A stretch of DNA of 64,000 nt, taken from the NCBI GenBank assembly GCA_046462475.1, contig JBKGVB010000033.1:1-64000 (forward strand). The letters run 5' to 3'. The position numbers were made by a program, and so were the translations under genes. The notes under the pieces were generated by a model, which saw only the letters and a program-made list of their open reading frames with translations, ran no database searches and was not told the origin of the DNA. The stretch is from JASLCR01 sp046462475 (lineage in GTDB: Bacteria > Patescibacteriota > Saccharimonadia > Saccharimonadales > Saccharimonadaceae). Shown here in pieces: positions 34,591 to 43,597 of the stretch (position 1 is the first letter of the stretch; each line of letters begins with the position of its first letter).

Positions 34591-35037
34591 TTATGCCAGG
34601 CGGACACCACGTGTTTGGTTGCGCCGAAGCTCCACAACACGCGGCGGCTCGAGCCGGAGACGCTTGATCCTCTTGCCATCGAACGACAGCTTGAGAAGAG
34701 GTACGGAAGCATCGTCATGCGCCTGTAGCAGAAATTCATCGCCACAACGCCGCAAGCCTATCATGCCCGTCGCCTTCCACCAGGACTCATCATCGCACAT
34801 GCGCGCAAAATGCAGCCGAATTCCAGTGTAAAACCCACCGGAGAACAGCACAGGAGCCGTATAGTACCGAATGAGATCGGTAACGGCCTCGCAGTTGCCC
34901 TCAGGCAGCAGCGTTCCGTGCGGCTCCGTCTCGGCCAACTTGGCCCGAGCCCTGAACCGCTCACGGACACGCGCTCCAGCGATCGCTTGCCTGACCAGCT
35001 GCTCGTTCGATAAGTCGAGAATGGCACGCATATCCAC
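34591..35037 (-). CDS. Hypothetical 148-residue protein, G+C-rich cassette
   Basis: No recognised family, signal peptide or membrane helix. The protein is arginine-rich (RARVRERFRARAKLAE near the N-terminus; KRIKRLRLEPPRVVELRR near the end) with several acidic patches, so nucleic-acid contact is possible but unproven. The start is GTG 35037, with AGGAAG 9 bases upstream; an ATG at 35031 is the alternative. It has a full promoter (35078-35106), a leader of about 35 bases and a strong terminator hairpin, and its codon use is G+C-rich compared with neighbouring smpB and xthA-like genes. Confidence 0.6.
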   Translation of the reverse strand: MDMRAILDLSNEQLVRQAIAGARVRERFRARAKLAETEPHGTLLPEGNCEAVTDLIRYYTAPVLFSGGFYTGIRLHFARMCDDESWWKATGMIGLRRCGDEFLLQAHDDASVPLLKLSFDGKRIKRLRLEPPRVVELRRNQTRGVRLA

Positions 35038-35077
35038 AGGTCATCACTTCCTAAATCTAGTAGGTACGAACAGTGAA

Positions 35078-35106
35078 ACTATACCACTTTATACCTTTTA
35101 TGACAA
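35078..35106 (-). promoter_or_regulatory. Promoter of the 34591-35037 gene
   Basis: On the minus strand TTGTCA (35101-35106), a 17-base spacer and TATAGT (35078-35083). It is back to back with the leaderless start of the exonuclease III gene. Confidence 0.65.
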
Positions 35107-35125
35107 TGTCACGTATACTAGATAC

Positions 35126-35920
35126 ATGAAGTTATATTCTTGGAACGTGAACGGCATCCGTGCAGTCGTACGAAAAGGTGAATTACAAAAATTTTTAGCA
35201 CAATATCAGCCGGATATCTTCTGTCTCCAGGAGACAAAGGCCGAGCAGGGGCAGGCGGAGTTCGACGCCAGCGGCTATGAAGAATACTGGAACTCATCGA
35301 AAGCCAAGAAAGGCTACTCTGGCACCGCAATTTTTACGAAGATCAAACCAATCGCTATTATTAATGACATCCCTCACGAAATCGCCCAGAAGCACAATCT
35401 CGAAGCTGACAAATACGGCCAGGCAAACGACGAAGGGCGAGTCATCGCTGCCGAGTTTGAAGATTTCTATGTCGTTACCGCCTACACGCCAAATGCAAAA
35501 GACGACCTGACTCGCATTCCGTTGCGCCAATGCTGGGACGAGGCAATGATTGATTACTGCAGCGAGCTCCAAAAGAATAAGCCGGTCCTGTATTGTGGCG
35601 ACATGAATGTTGCGCACACCGAAGACGATCTCGCCAATCCAAAGCCAAATCGCGGCAAAAAGGGCTTCACCGAGGAAGAGCGTACGGGCTTCGACAAATG
35701 GCTTGAGGCTGGGTTTGTCGATGTATTCCGTCGCGACCACGAGGGAAATGGCTTTTATACATGGTGGAGTCACTTTGCAAAGGCCAGGGAGCGCAATGTC
35801 GGTTGGCGTATTGACTACTGGCTTGCTTCGAAAGACTTCGCGAATCGAATCAAGAATCCGCAAATCCATGCCGAACAAATGGGGAGCGATCACTGTCCCG
35901 TGAGTATTGAAATTCAATAA
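35126..35920 (+). CDS. xthA: Exodeoxyribonuclease III (AP endonuclease)
   Basis: A 264-residue EEP-fold base-excision repair enzyme that cuts DNA at abasic sites. Motifs: WNVNGIRA (about 6), LQETKAE (about 38), YCGDMNVAH (about 157), WRIDYWL and GSDHCPV at the C-terminus, all catalytic residues retained. Start ATG 35126 (MKLYSWNVNG) follows TATACT by 6 bases; a longer in-frame extension upstream has no homology and overlaps the divergent gene. Next gene starts 2 bases after the stop. Confidence 0.93.
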   Translation: MKLYSWNVNGIRAVVRKGELQKFLAQYQPDIFCLQETKAEQGQAEFDASGYEEYWNSSKAKKGYSGTAIFTKIKPIAIINDIPHEIAQKHNLEADKYGQANDEGRVIAAEFEDFYVVTAYTPNAKDDLTRIPLRQCWDEAMIDYCSELQKNKPVLYCGDMNVAHTEDDLANPKPNRGKKGFTEEERTGFDKWLEAGFVDVFRRDHEGNGFYTWWSHFAKARERNVGWRIDYWLASKDFANRIKNPQIHAEQMGSDHCPVSIEIQ

Positions 35921-35921
35921 T

Positions 35922-36548
35922 ATGGATTCGCTCCGAGACAAAACACTTATCATGCTTGTCGGCCCGAGTGCAGTAGGGAAGTCGACCTTGATGAATAAGG
36001 TTATATATTTGCACCCGGAATTCGGCCGCGTGACAGGTTTCACAACTCGTGAGCCCCGAGCAAATGACGAGCCAGGACAGTACCGCTATCTCACAAAAGC
36101 AGAAGTGGAACAAAAAATTGAGAGCAGCGACCTCGTGCAATATGCCAGATTTCCTACCACGGGCCAGATCTACGGTACCGAAATTATCGATTATCCCGCC
36201 ACCTATAACATAAAAGACATCCTCGCTAATGCCGTAGCAGATTTTCGCACATTGCCATTTAGAAAAACGATCACTATCAGCCTCACTGCGCCAGTTGATG
36301 AGTGGCGCGAACGATTTCTCGACCGCTATCCAACCTCGAGCAAGGAAGCCGAAAAGCGACTGGAAGAAGCCAAACTTTCTATCAGCTGGTCGCTTAATGA
36401 CCCGGAGACATACTGGCTCGAAAACCCCTCGGATCATATCACCAATACTGCCCAAAAACTCATCGAGATCGTACTCGACCAGCCTCCGCGCTCGACTCCT
36501 GAGACGCCCCGTGCCATACTCAAACTCCTCGACCAAGGCATCTGGTAG
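35922..36548 (+). CDS. Guanylate kinase-like protein
   Basis: A 208-residue P-loop kinase. MLVGPSAVGKSTLMN (about 11-25) is the Walker A, TGFTTREPRANDEPGQYRYL (about 38-57) matches the guanylate-kinase GMP-binding segment, and a lid region follows. The C-terminal half diverges from classical Gmk, so GMP is the probable but unproven substrate. ATG 35922 is one base after the xthA stop, indicating co-transcription. Confidence 0.72.
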   Translation: MDSLRDKTLIMLVGPSAVGKSTLMNKVIYLHPEFGRVTGFTTREPRANDEPGQYRYLTKAEVEQKIESSDLVQYARFPTTGQIYGTEIIDYPATYNIKDILANAVADFRTLPFRKTITISLTAPVDEWRERFLDRYPTSSKEAEKRLEEAKLSISWSLNDPETYWLENPSDHITNTAQKLIEIVLDQPPRSTPETPRAILKLLDQGIW

Positions 36549-36584
36549 CACGACACGAACTTCTTCTGGTGATATACTACACAT

Positions 36585-37415
36585 ATGAAACGGTATCAGA
36601 ATAATCCATTTTTTGTCGCCGTAGATGGACTGAGGTTACTCTTTAATCTTGCTACTGGCGTCGCTATTTTATTTACTGTCCTGTCTCTACTTAGTATGTA
36701 TTCAGGATCGAACCAGCAGCTTCAAACTGTCGAGCAGCAGTATCAAAATAGCTCCTACTCACCAAATACGTCGGTCCAGAAGCAGTATATTGACAACTTG
36801 CGCAGCCATTACTATTTTATTCGTAACTTCGTGCACAACCTAGATGGCACTATGCTCGCACTCCTCATTGGAGCTGGTGTTTTGTTCCTTGCCGTGGCGA
36901 TCTTCATAGGTGTTATGCTACGCGGCATTAGTGATTATACGGCCAGCGAACTCGCCAAGGGTAAACCAGTCGCCATCAACGATGCCATACTAGTCGTTCT
37001 TAGGAATTTCTGGGGATACCTTTGGCTGCAGATTGTTATTGGCGTTAAGATATTCCTCTGGTCGCTACTCTTTATCATTCCCGGGATCATCATGGCGGTC
37101 CGCTATACGTTGTCTGGCGTCAGCTATTTTAGCAATGACATGGGGGCAAATGCCGCTACAAAAAAGAGCGCCGAGCTTACAAAAGGCGCATGGCTTACGA
37201 CATACGCTTCGCATTTTCTCTTTAATCTTGTGACATTCGGCTTGATTACCAGCGTACTTACTCCTGGCACAAATGCAGTACTGTATAGCCAATACTCAAC
37301 CGCCAAGAAGAAACCGAAAGCCCACATGCTGTCCTGGCTAAGCCTACTGGTACCGATCGGTATCATTGTCCTGACAATAATTACCGCTCTGATGATTATG
37401 GCCCAGCATCGATGA
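36585..37415 (+). CDS. DUF975-like membrane protein
   Basis: A 276-residue polytopic membrane protein with about five helices. The segment SLLFIIPGIIMAVRYTLSG (about 165-183) is the hallmark of DUF975/YciC-type proteins, and the later AELTKGAW corresponds to their conserved polar loop. Function unknown; these proteins are often linked to envelope homeostasis. TATACT lies 6 bases before the ATG. Its stop overlaps the next start by 4 bases, so they form an operon. Confidence 0.7.
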   Translation: MKRYQNNPFFVAVDGLRLLFNLATGVAILFTVLSLLSMYSGSNQQLQTVEQQYQNSSYSPNTSVQKQYIDNLRSHYYFIRNFVHNLDGTMLALLIGAGVLFLAVAIFIGVMLRGISDYTASELAKGKPVAINDAILVVLRNFWGYLWLQIVIGVKIFLWSLLFIIPGIIMAVRYTLSGVSYFSNDMGANAATKKSAELTKGAWLTTYASHFLFNLVTFGLITSVLTPGTNAVLYSQYSTAKKKPKAHMLSWLSLLVPIGIIVLTIITALMIMAQHR

Positions 37416-38197
37416 GACCCGACTACTGGCAACAACAAACCCCAGGCAAGCCACTGTTTCCCGGTATAGGCTGGAACAAACCAGAACGACGCGACCAAGC
37501 CGGAAGACTTGGTATTATCGGAGGCAATAAACTCGGTTTCGTCGCTGTTGCCGAAGGCTATCAGGCGGCGCTTGAGACTGGGGCAGGGCACGTTCGCGTC
37601 CTACTGCCAGATGTATTGAAGAAGACCATTCCCGCCTCCATTACCGACGCATTATTTGCGCCTACAACACCAAGCGGCAGTTTGTCGCGAGACGCCGTAG
37701 CAGAACTTGCAGCGCTTGAAGCCTGGGCAGATGGGATATTGCTCATTGGCGACACAGGACGCAATAGCGAAACGGCGATTCTCTACGAAGAATTTATTTC
37801 TCACTACGAAGGCCCTCTTACGATCACTCGCGATGCTATAGATCTCGTCAAAAATAGCCCACGCTTACTCGCCGAGCGACCAAATACACTGATCGTCGCT
37901 AGTTTTGCGCAGGTGCAGAAGCTATTTCAAGGAGTCTACTACCCAAAGATGCTTGCCTTTAGTATGCAGTTGCTTCAGCTAGTCGAGACACTTCATAAAT
38001 TCACCATCACATATCCGTGCACCATCTTAACACTCCACAAAGATACACTCATAATCGCATCCGCAGGGCGTGTAGTGACACAAGCATGGGATCAGCCTAT
38101 GGCAATCTGGCGGGGAAGCGTAGCTACTCGTGCGGCAAGCTATCTGCTATGGAATCCTGCAACACCTCTCGAAGCTGTCGCTGCATCTATTGAATAA
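37412..38197 (+). CDS. NAD(P)HX dehydratase / ribokinase-fold protein, degenerate
   Basis: A 261-residue protein resembling the C-terminal YjeF domain (ADP-dependent NAD(P)H-hydrate dehydratase): LGIIGGNKLGF recalls the N-terminal GGS motif, GAGHVRVLLP and ADGILLIGDTGRN follow the family pattern. However, the GTGDVL-type catalytic motif expected near the C-terminus is absent; instead there is IIASAGRVVTQAWDQP. It may be catalytically altered or a relative with another role. It overlaps the DUF975 gene by 4 bases. Confidence 0.6.
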   Translation: MRPDYWQQQTPGKPLFPGIGWNKPERRDQAGRLGIIGGNKLGFVAVAEGYQAALETGAGHVRVLLPDVLKKTIPASITDALFAPTTPSGSLSRDAVAELAALEAWADGILLIGDTGRNSETAILYEEFISHYEGPLTITRDAIDLVKNSPRLLAERPNTLIVASFAQVQKLFQGVYYPKMLAFSMQLLQLVETLHKFTITYPCTILTLHKDTLIIASAGRVVTQAWDQPMAIWRGSVATRAASYLLWNPATPLEAVAASIE

Positions 38198-38225
38198 TCA
38201 CTATATACATTATATAATAAAGCCA

Positions 38226-39068
38226 ATGTCAGCTATAGAACAGTTACCAGTCGAGCCAACTCGTTATGAGCGGACCTCAGCATTTCAGAGTTTCGCCTCT
38301 GCTACCATGGCGCTTGATCAGCTTGGTCATCTGAAATCTTTTACGACAAACGACTACCGTGCGCTTGAAGCAGCCAAACGATCGTTGTCAGACGCAACAG
38401 AAATCTTTGAAGCAAGCGACAACCCAGTAAATGCGCTTCGCGCTCGCACTTCCTTGGCTTTTGCCGATCTTACCGCTCGTCGCAATGAACTCATCTCCCG
38501 ACGAAACGAATGGCGGCTTCCCGAAGGATTTCATGAGCTATTCATGAAAAGAGCTTTTATAAATGCCGGACAGGTGGCAATAGATGGACTCGACCTATAT
38601 GAACGCGAACGTCTCAACCCAGAGCGACGCCGACATATAGCAGGCTTTTTGCACGAGCTCACAACACTTCTCGTGACACTTCGCGATGATCCTCTTCGTT
38701 TTGGTGTTCCTGCGAGCATCTATGACGATCAATTTAGCGACGGATTCCACTTCGATATTATGCTTTATGACCTCACGAAACCTCATGATATGCGTCGCGC
38801 AGTTGATGTAAAGGCCTTTCAGAGGCGCGGCGAGGCCCCTAAGCCTAACTCTCGATTTGCGCGCGTGCTCTACGCATCAGACACTCTTCGCAACAATAAG
38901 CATACGACTTTCTGGAAGACAAGCGAGCCAGCCGCTAATCGACCGCACTTCCCAACACTCCGAGCACTAGTCGGCGAGCCAATGATCGAGTCGCCTATAG
39001 AAGTAAGAGAGAAGCTCTCGGCAATCCAGCAAGACTTATTTGAGCAAGCTTTTAGTGAGAAGTGGTAG
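38226..39068 (+). CDS. Hypothetical helical protein
   Basis: A 280-residue soluble protein with no recognised domain. The first 120 residues are rich in Ala, Arg and Glu and predict helices; the middle has FHFDIMLYDLTKPHDMRRAVDVKAFQRR, where spaced acidic residues and a lysine (D...D-x-K) could suggest a nuclease core, but this is only a shape resemblance. ATG 38226 follows TATAAT by 7 bases; the longer frame from 38130 overlaps the preceding gene. About 155 bases without a recognisable gene follow. Confidence 0.55.
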   Translation: MSAIEQLPVEPTRYERTSAFQSFASATMALDQLGHLKSFTTNDYRALEAAKRSLSDATEIFEASDNPVNALRARTSLAFADLTARRNELISRRNEWRLPEGFHELFMKRAFINAGQVAIDGLDLYERERLNPERRRHIAGFLHELTTLLVTLRDDPLRFGVPASIYDDQFSDGFHFDIMLYDLTKPHDMRRAVDVKAFQRRGEAPKPNSRFARVLYASDTLRNNKHTTFWKTSEPAANRPHFPTLRALVGEPMIESPIEVREKLSAIQQDLFEQAFSEKW

Positions 39069-39223
39069 GATTTATGTCATATATGTAGTCTTTTTTTCAT
39101 CGGCGCGTGGAGGAAGTGGCATCTTTCGACCCAAAGAGATACATGGTATCACCGTACTCCGTTCACCTTGCTTCACTGAGAAAAGCTTGTTTCCGCTGCC
39201 GAACCGTATGAGTCGTCAGTTTA

Positions 39224-39928
39224 CTACAAATATGATATTCCTATAGATACACACCCATTGCTGTACGTCGATAGGGTATAATCGCCGCCGCCTTGGAACC
39301 ACCCAGAAGTGAAAAGCTCTGGTGCATCTAACTCTTCACATGGTCCGCACGTAGCTGGCGGCTGCGGGTAGAGACTATCATCGGTGACAGTGACCGTCAG
39401 ATAATTAGTGTCCGGATCATACACAGCACGAAACCCTTGCTCCGGTTTATCGAGTACATACTGGATACCTGGCTGACTCGAATCAAGATCCGCTGCTTGC
39501 CTAACGTCTTGCTCTGTATCATACCCAAATAGCTTCGCCGACCATTCATTCACCGTGTTACTATCAGCATTACACGCTACTAGACGACCTTGAGCGTCTG
39601 CGCGCACCTGCGTATCGCCACACATTTCACTGTGCGGATCACAGTCCGCAGGCCCAGGCTTCGTCGACACGGGGTCAGATGGTGCAGGAGAGGGGTTTAG
39701 CGAGGGAGATGTAGGTCTCGCTTGGGTATTACAATCCACACCATCTGCAGCAAAGACTGGAGTACTTATCGACACGACACCTCCAGCAGCGAGTATACAC
39801 AACAACAGCCCAAGACTCTTCCGAAGGGGCGGGCAGAAAAACATTGCGAGCCCACACAGCAGCACTACGATAGCGACGAGCACTACCATCCACATATTCA
39901 TTCCTGTCTGAGCTAAACACACTTCCAT
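39224..39928 (-). CDS. Hypothetical exported cysteine-rich protein
   Basis: A 234-residue protein with two N-terminal hydrophobic segments (about 13-30 and 38-57) ending VFAAD, which could be a membrane hairpin or a late signal cleavage site, then a Pro/Ser-rich linker (PTSPSLNPSPAPSDPVSTKP) and an outer domain. Five or more cysteines suggest disulfides outside the cell. No sorting motif at the C-terminus. It sits immediately downstream (same strand) of a sortase gene, so it may be surface-linked (inference). Confidence 0.6.
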   Translation of the reverse strand: MEVCLAQTGMNMWMVVLVAIVVLLCGLAMFFCPPLRKSLGLLLCILAAGGVVSISTPVFAADGVDCNTQARPTSPSLNPSPAPSDPVSTKPGPADCDPHSEMCGDTQVRADAQGRLVACNADSNTVNEWSAKLFGYDTEQDVRQAADLDSSQPGIQYVLDKPEQGFRAVYDPDTNYLTVTVTDDSLYPQPPATCGPCEELDAPELFTSGWFQGGGDYTLSTYSNGCVSIGISYL

Positions 39929-40024
39929 GGGTTGATCCTGTTTTAATTACTATTATTGTATTTATGCATAGATCGCATTAATTTCATTGTAGCATGAGAA
40001 TCCGCGTTTGCAACATACTTTTTA

Positions 40025-40618
40025 CTACCTATATGATTGAGGTATAGCAACAATCACGTCACGGCCGTCATTCGCGCCACCAAGCGTACATGAATAGAGA
40101 GTGAGACGAGGAGCAGATGTTCGAGCTTCTATAGAGATAGCGTTTGGCTGTACTGCAAATTTCTGTGACACTTTATAGACATATCTCACATGCTGATAGT
40201 CGACGATGATTTTTTTACCCACCGTTAACTCACCGATACGATAAAAAGGGGAACGCTTGTTTGTCCCACCTGGTGTAAAGTCCATATAGAAACGATGTGC
40301 GGCTAGCACAAAATTGCCCCCGTCTCGCGGATTGCCATTCTCGGAATGCCGCCACCAGGCGCCTTTTTCGAGTGCTGCTTCACCTCTGCCAAATGGTACC
40401 TTTACGTCGATAGACGGGATGTAGAGCATCGCTGTGGCAGGTCGCCGAGTGGATTTTTTCAGGACTTGGACCGTTTGGTTGTTCGTAGGACTCGAAGTAA
40501 TACGTTTCATTTCCGGCGAGCTCGCAAGCAGTAGCACATATATGCCGAGCACGACGAAACCACAGGCAACTATCTTGAGTAGCCAGCGTCTTGTGTATGC
40601 TCTATGGAGTCGTAGCAT
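40025..40618 (-). CDS. Sortase family transpeptidase
   Basis: A 197-residue membrane-anchored cysteine transpeptidase. One N-terminal helix (about 13-32), then the sortase barrel: catalytic His108 in AAHRF, Cys177 in TLYSCTLGG and Arg186 in GRDVIVAIP. It would cleave sorting signals and couple proteins to the envelope or to each other. TAAAAT lies 6 bases before the start. Clear LPxTG-type substrates are not visible in this window. Confidence 0.85.
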   Translation of the reverse strand: MLRLHRAYTRRWLLKIVACGFVVLGIYVLLLASSPEMKRITSSPTNNQTVQVLKKSTRRPATAMLYIPSIDVKVPFGRGEAALEKGAWWRHSENGNPRDGGNFVLAAHRFYMDFTPGGTNKRSPFYRIGELTVGKKIIVDYQHVRYVYKVSQKFAVQPNAISIEARTSAPRLTLYSCTLGGANDGRDVIVAIPQSYR

Positions 40619-40693
40619 GGGTATATTTTAGCTTGTTTTATGCATAAAAGGTAATAATGCACTGAATATATTTTTCTATGGTATACTTCCCAT

Positions 40694-41278
40694 ATGTCAC
40701 GAAGCACAAGCGGCTTTACACTCGTAGAACTTCTCATAGTTTGTGCTGTTATCGTCTTACTGGCAATCATCACGGGCATGACCTATAGGGGATATGTAAA
40801 ACAGACACGAGATACCGAGCGTCAATCAGATATTCAAGCCATACGATCGGCCCTCGAAAAATATTACGATAAAAATGGCGAATATCCTGATATGTCCAAT
40901 CCTGCTATGCAGAACTGCGACCCGATGAGCCAAAGCGCACGCGACTCGTTACTCACACTTCTTCCTGGATTAGCCGCAGCAACAATGATTGCGCCAAATG
41001 CCAAAGCAGGAACAGTAACCTCTGTCTGCACCAGCAACGCCATACCGTCGAACACGACAACATATAGATACATGACCGTTGTCTACACTTCCACATACTG
41101 CAAATTCAAAATTGCAAGAGAAACGATAAGAAATGACATCGGTAGCGGATACTACATCTTGATGTACCGGGATGAATCCACCGGACTCGTGCATTTTTAC
41201 CGAAGTAAACGAGGTGGACTTACGGTCGACCCTTCCAGCACACCTACGCCTCCTCAAACATGCAATTTCTCAAGCTAG
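40694..41278 (+). CDS. Type IV pilin-like protein
   Basis: A 194-residue prepilin: short leader, GFTLVE motif (about 7-12), hydrophobic helix, then EKYYDKNGEYPD, the same signature as in the giant adhesins. The C-terminal part has five cysteines, likely in disulfides. It would be cleaved and methylated by a prepilin peptidase and assembled by type IV pilus machinery, whose genes are not in the window. TATACT lies 6 bases before the ATG. Confidence 0.85.
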   Translation: MSRSTSGFTLVELLIVCAVIVLLAIITGMTYRGYVKQTRDTERQSDIQAIRSALEKYYDKNGEYPDMSNPAMQNCDPMSQSARDSLLTLLPGLAAATMIAPNAKAGTVTSVCTSNAIPSNTTTYRYMTVVYTSTYCKFKIARETIRNDIGSGYYILMYRDESTGLVHFYRSKRGGLTVDPSSTPTPPQTCNFSS

Positions 41279-41331
41279 TCCGCAAAAAGTCACTAAGTCC
41301 CTAATCCGTCAACCTTACATTTTTACTAAAG

Positions 41332-41346
41332 GCATTATATTAATGC
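41332..41346. promoter_or_regulatory. Palindromic operator candidate before the first TetR gene
   Basis: GCATTA-TAT-TAATGC is a perfect inverted repeat just upstream of TTGTAA (41350-41355) and TATACT (41372-41377, 16-base spacer). TetR-type regulators often bind such repeats at their own promoter. Confidence 0.45.
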
Positions 41347-41387
41347 ATCTTGTAAATTAATAGTGCAGTGGTATACTTTAACTAATT

Positions 41388-41984
41388 ATGACTAAACCGA
41401 CTGGACTAAGGGAACGAAAAAAACAGCAAACAAAAGATGCTATCTTAAAGAGCGCCTATTATCTTTTCAAGAAAAAGGGGTATGAAGACACTTCGATCGA
41501 AGAGATCACCGCACGGGCCGAATTTGCGCCACGAACATTCTTCCTCCATTTTTCATCGAAAGAGGACCTAGTATTTCCATATCTCGACGAGATCATGCAG
41601 TCGCTAAAAGCGATGTTTGAGCAGCGTGGTGACACACCAACGCTTATCGCTTTCAAGCAGTGGCAGCTCGATATTGCCACGGAGATCAAATCGCTCAAAG
41701 ACGAGGACCACGATGCCATCCGCCGCGAGCTACTCGCATCAAGTCGCCACTTGCAGGCACGACTCAGCAACATGCTCGACGACATCGAAGCGATTCTCGC
41801 CGTCGAACTAGCAAAAGACCGCCACCTCACAAAACCAGACCTCTCAGCCCGTGTGGCCGCCGCAGCCGCTCTCGCAATCTTTACTGCACTATACGAGTAC
41901 GGCATCGAACGTCTTTCTCGCAAAGAGATCACCGAAGCTGTTGATTTAGCTGCCACTTGCCTCAAAGACACACTCGAAGTGTAG
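41388..41984 (+). CDS. TetR-family transcriptional regulator 1
   Basis: A 198-residue repressor. The N-terminal helix-turn-helix domain is clear (KKQQTKDAILKSAYYLFKKK, then TSIEEITARAEFAPRTFFLHF). The C-terminal ligand domain is divergent, as usual, so the effector is unknown. A palindrome 42-56 bases upstream suggests autoregulation. It is followed by a paralogue at 42286, with 300 bases between. Confidence 0.88.
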   Translation: MTKPTGLRERKKQQTKDAILKSAYYLFKKKGYEDTSIEEITARAEFAPRTFFLHFSSKEDLVFPYLDEIMQSLKAMFEQRGDTPTLIAFKQWQLDIATEIKSLKDEDHDAIRRELLASSRHLQARLSNMLDDIEAILAVELAKDRHLTKPDLSARVAAAAALAIFTALYEYGIERLSRKEITEAVDLAATCLKDTLEV

Positions 41985-42285
41985 AGGCCAGCGTATAGCA
42001 AACCAGTTTGTAGGACTCCACTTATTCTGATCCCTGCGCGCGGTAAGGACCAACTTTTTCGCAAAGAGATCATATAATCAATCAACGCCTCTATCGATTT
42101 CCTTAGAAAAACCATCAAACTTTCCGAGCTCTAGTAGGAGACATTTTGGCTCAAAAATCGCTTTACAATCTCCCACATAGTGCCATATAATGCAACTACT
42201 GTATGAATAACATTTGTGCAACAATCTGTCACATAAGCCCCTCTCTCGCACTACGAAGGGCAGTATCTAAGCCTTAAATGCTGCT
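41985..42285. other. 300-base intergenic region between the two TetR genes
   Basis: No ORF with a ribosome site. It contains TATAAT-like boxes near 42074 and 42185 and TACAAT near 42160, so at least one promoter for the second TetR gene probably lies here. No convincing terminator hairpin or operator palindrome seen. Confidence 0.4.
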
Positions 42286-42879
42286 ATGACCGACACAACC
42301 GGACTACGACATCGCAAGAAACAGCAGACGAGAAGAGCCCTCCTCCAGAGCGCATATGACTTATTCGAAGAAAAAGGATTTCGTGAGACCTCCATCGAAG
42401 ATATTACGACACGAGCAAACTTCGCGCCGCGAACCTTTTTCCTGCATTTTACCTCCAAAGAAGAATTACTTTTCATAGACTCAGACTGGATGGCAGCGCA
42501 ACTTGTAGAAATATTCAAGCATCGAGGCAGCATGACCGCCCTAGCAGCCTTTAAGAAGTGGCAAGACGATATCATCATACCCACACTCTCGAAAAACCGC
42601 GAGTATGAAGATATCCGACGACGCCTTATAATGAGCTGTCCTCAGGGCCAGGCAAGAGTCGCTAGCTACGTCAATGACGCAAAGACTCGACTTGCAGACG
42701 AACTGGCAAAGGACCGCGACCTCACGACGCCTGACTTATCAACGCTTGTCACTGCCGCTGCCGCGGTAGCAATCTTTGTTGTCTTTTACGAACAGGGAAT
42801 CCAGCATATCTCTCGCGCAGAAATCGCCCGAGCAATCCACGATGCCACCGAACAGCTCACAGGCTCTCTTGAGACTTAG
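42286..42879 (+). CDS. TetR-family transcriptional regulator 2
   Basis: A 197-residue paralogue of the 41388 regulator, nearly the same length and with the same N-terminal layout (LRHRKKQQTRRALLQSAYDL, ETSIEDITTRANFAPRTFFL). Similarity continues through the C-terminal domain (TTPDLSTLVTAAAAVAIF), so this is a recent duplicate. No strong ribosome site precedes the ATG. Effector and target genes unknown. Confidence 0.86.
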   Translation: MTDTTGLRHRKKQQTRRALLQSAYDLFEEKGFRETSIEDITTRANFAPRTFFLHFTSKEELLFIDSDWMAAQLVEIFKHRGSMTALAAFKKWQDDIIIPTLSKNREYEDIRRRLIMSCPQGQARVASYVNDAKTRLADELAKDRDLTTPDLSTLVTAAAAVAIFVVFYEQGIQHISRAEIARAIHDATEQLTGSLET

Positions 42880-42945
42880 CCGGGAATGCAGCAGTCATCC
42901 CTCCGATAGAGCAAATAAAATGGGATGCGAAGCTGTATGCTGTTT

Positions 42946-43485
42946 TCAGGAAGCAGTAGCGTCGCTATCTCTAGTAATAACCAATGGACTGACTTGTTCG
43001 ACATAATAGCGCACATTCCAATTCATAGTGTCTACTGGCATATTTATACCTTTTGTCACCGTACATATCGTCGCTCCCAGGGTCGGATTCCGCATTTCAT
43101 GCTTCGTCCCACTCATATCAATCCATACTAGAAGATTGTATTTCGGATTATACAAGACGAGACAATATGCAGGACGCGGACTAGCATCACTCTGCCGCGG
43201 AGTACTTGTATAGGCATACTTATTTCCGCCACTAAGCGCAAAGCCTTTGCCGTCATTTACAGACGAGGGGTCCTCTGGATACATCGACGAGTCGAAGTCT
43301 TTTGTCAGTTCAAGCTGTTGAGATCCGTTGTTTAAGTCACTATCCAAGGTAGTCTTAATAGCTCGAGATTGTATGCCGCTATACGATACAGTAGCTATCG
43401 ACGCAAGGATCGCTATCACTACGATAACAACCACGAGCTCCACGATCGTGAAGCCAGCTGTCTGATTCTTTCGGTATATGCCCAT
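42946..43485 (-). CDS. Type IV pilin-like protein
   Basis: A 179-residue prepilin with leader MGIYRKNQTA, motif GFTIVE (about 11-16) and hydrophobic helix, followed by a SYSGIQSRA segment and a globular domain ending DSDATAS. Two cysteines may pair. It differs from the 40694 pilin after the helix. TAAAAT lies 8 bases before the start. Confidence 0.83.
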   Translation of the reverse strand: MGIYRKNQTAGFTIVELVVVIVVIAILASIATVSYSGIQSRAIKTTLDSDLNNGSQQLELTKDFDSSMYPEDPSSVNDGKGFALSGGNKYAYTSTPRQSDASPRPAYCLVLYNPKYNLLVWIDMSGTKHEMRNPTLGATICTVTKGINMPVDTMNWNVRYYVEQVSPLVITRDSDATAS

Positions 43486-43566
43486 GTGTTATTATTTTAC
43501 TGCATTGATACTAAAGATACATCAACTGCACTATATAATATCACAGGCCCCACTGCCAAAGAAAAA

Positions 43567-43585
43567 AGAGTGCGACCTGCACTCT
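43567..43585 (-). terminator. Terminator of tRNA-Leu
   Basis: On the minus strand AGAGTGC (43585-43579), loop AGGTC, then GCACTCT (43573-43567) followed by TTTTTC. It lies 12 bases after the tRNA 3' end. Confidence 0.8.
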
Positions 43586-43597
43586 CAACTTCCTACT

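Noticed and set aside
34871..35125. N-terminal extension of exonuclease III
   Set aside because: No homology, overlaps the opposite gene and its promoter; the ATG at 35126 matches the family start and the -10 box.
35294..36584. Long minus-strand frames (249 and 244 codons) over xthA and the guanylate-kinase-like gene
   Set aside because: The plus strand encodes recognised motifs throughout; the minus frames have no start signals or domains.
39069..39223. Possible gene fragment after the 38226-39068 gene
   Set aside because: No frame with a ribosome site, no RNA-like fold seen; left as empty intergenic sequence.
41459..42118. 219-codon minus-strand frame over the first TetR gene
   Set aside because: Shadow of a gene with a clear helix-turn-helix; composition is Ser/Arg-biased nonsense.
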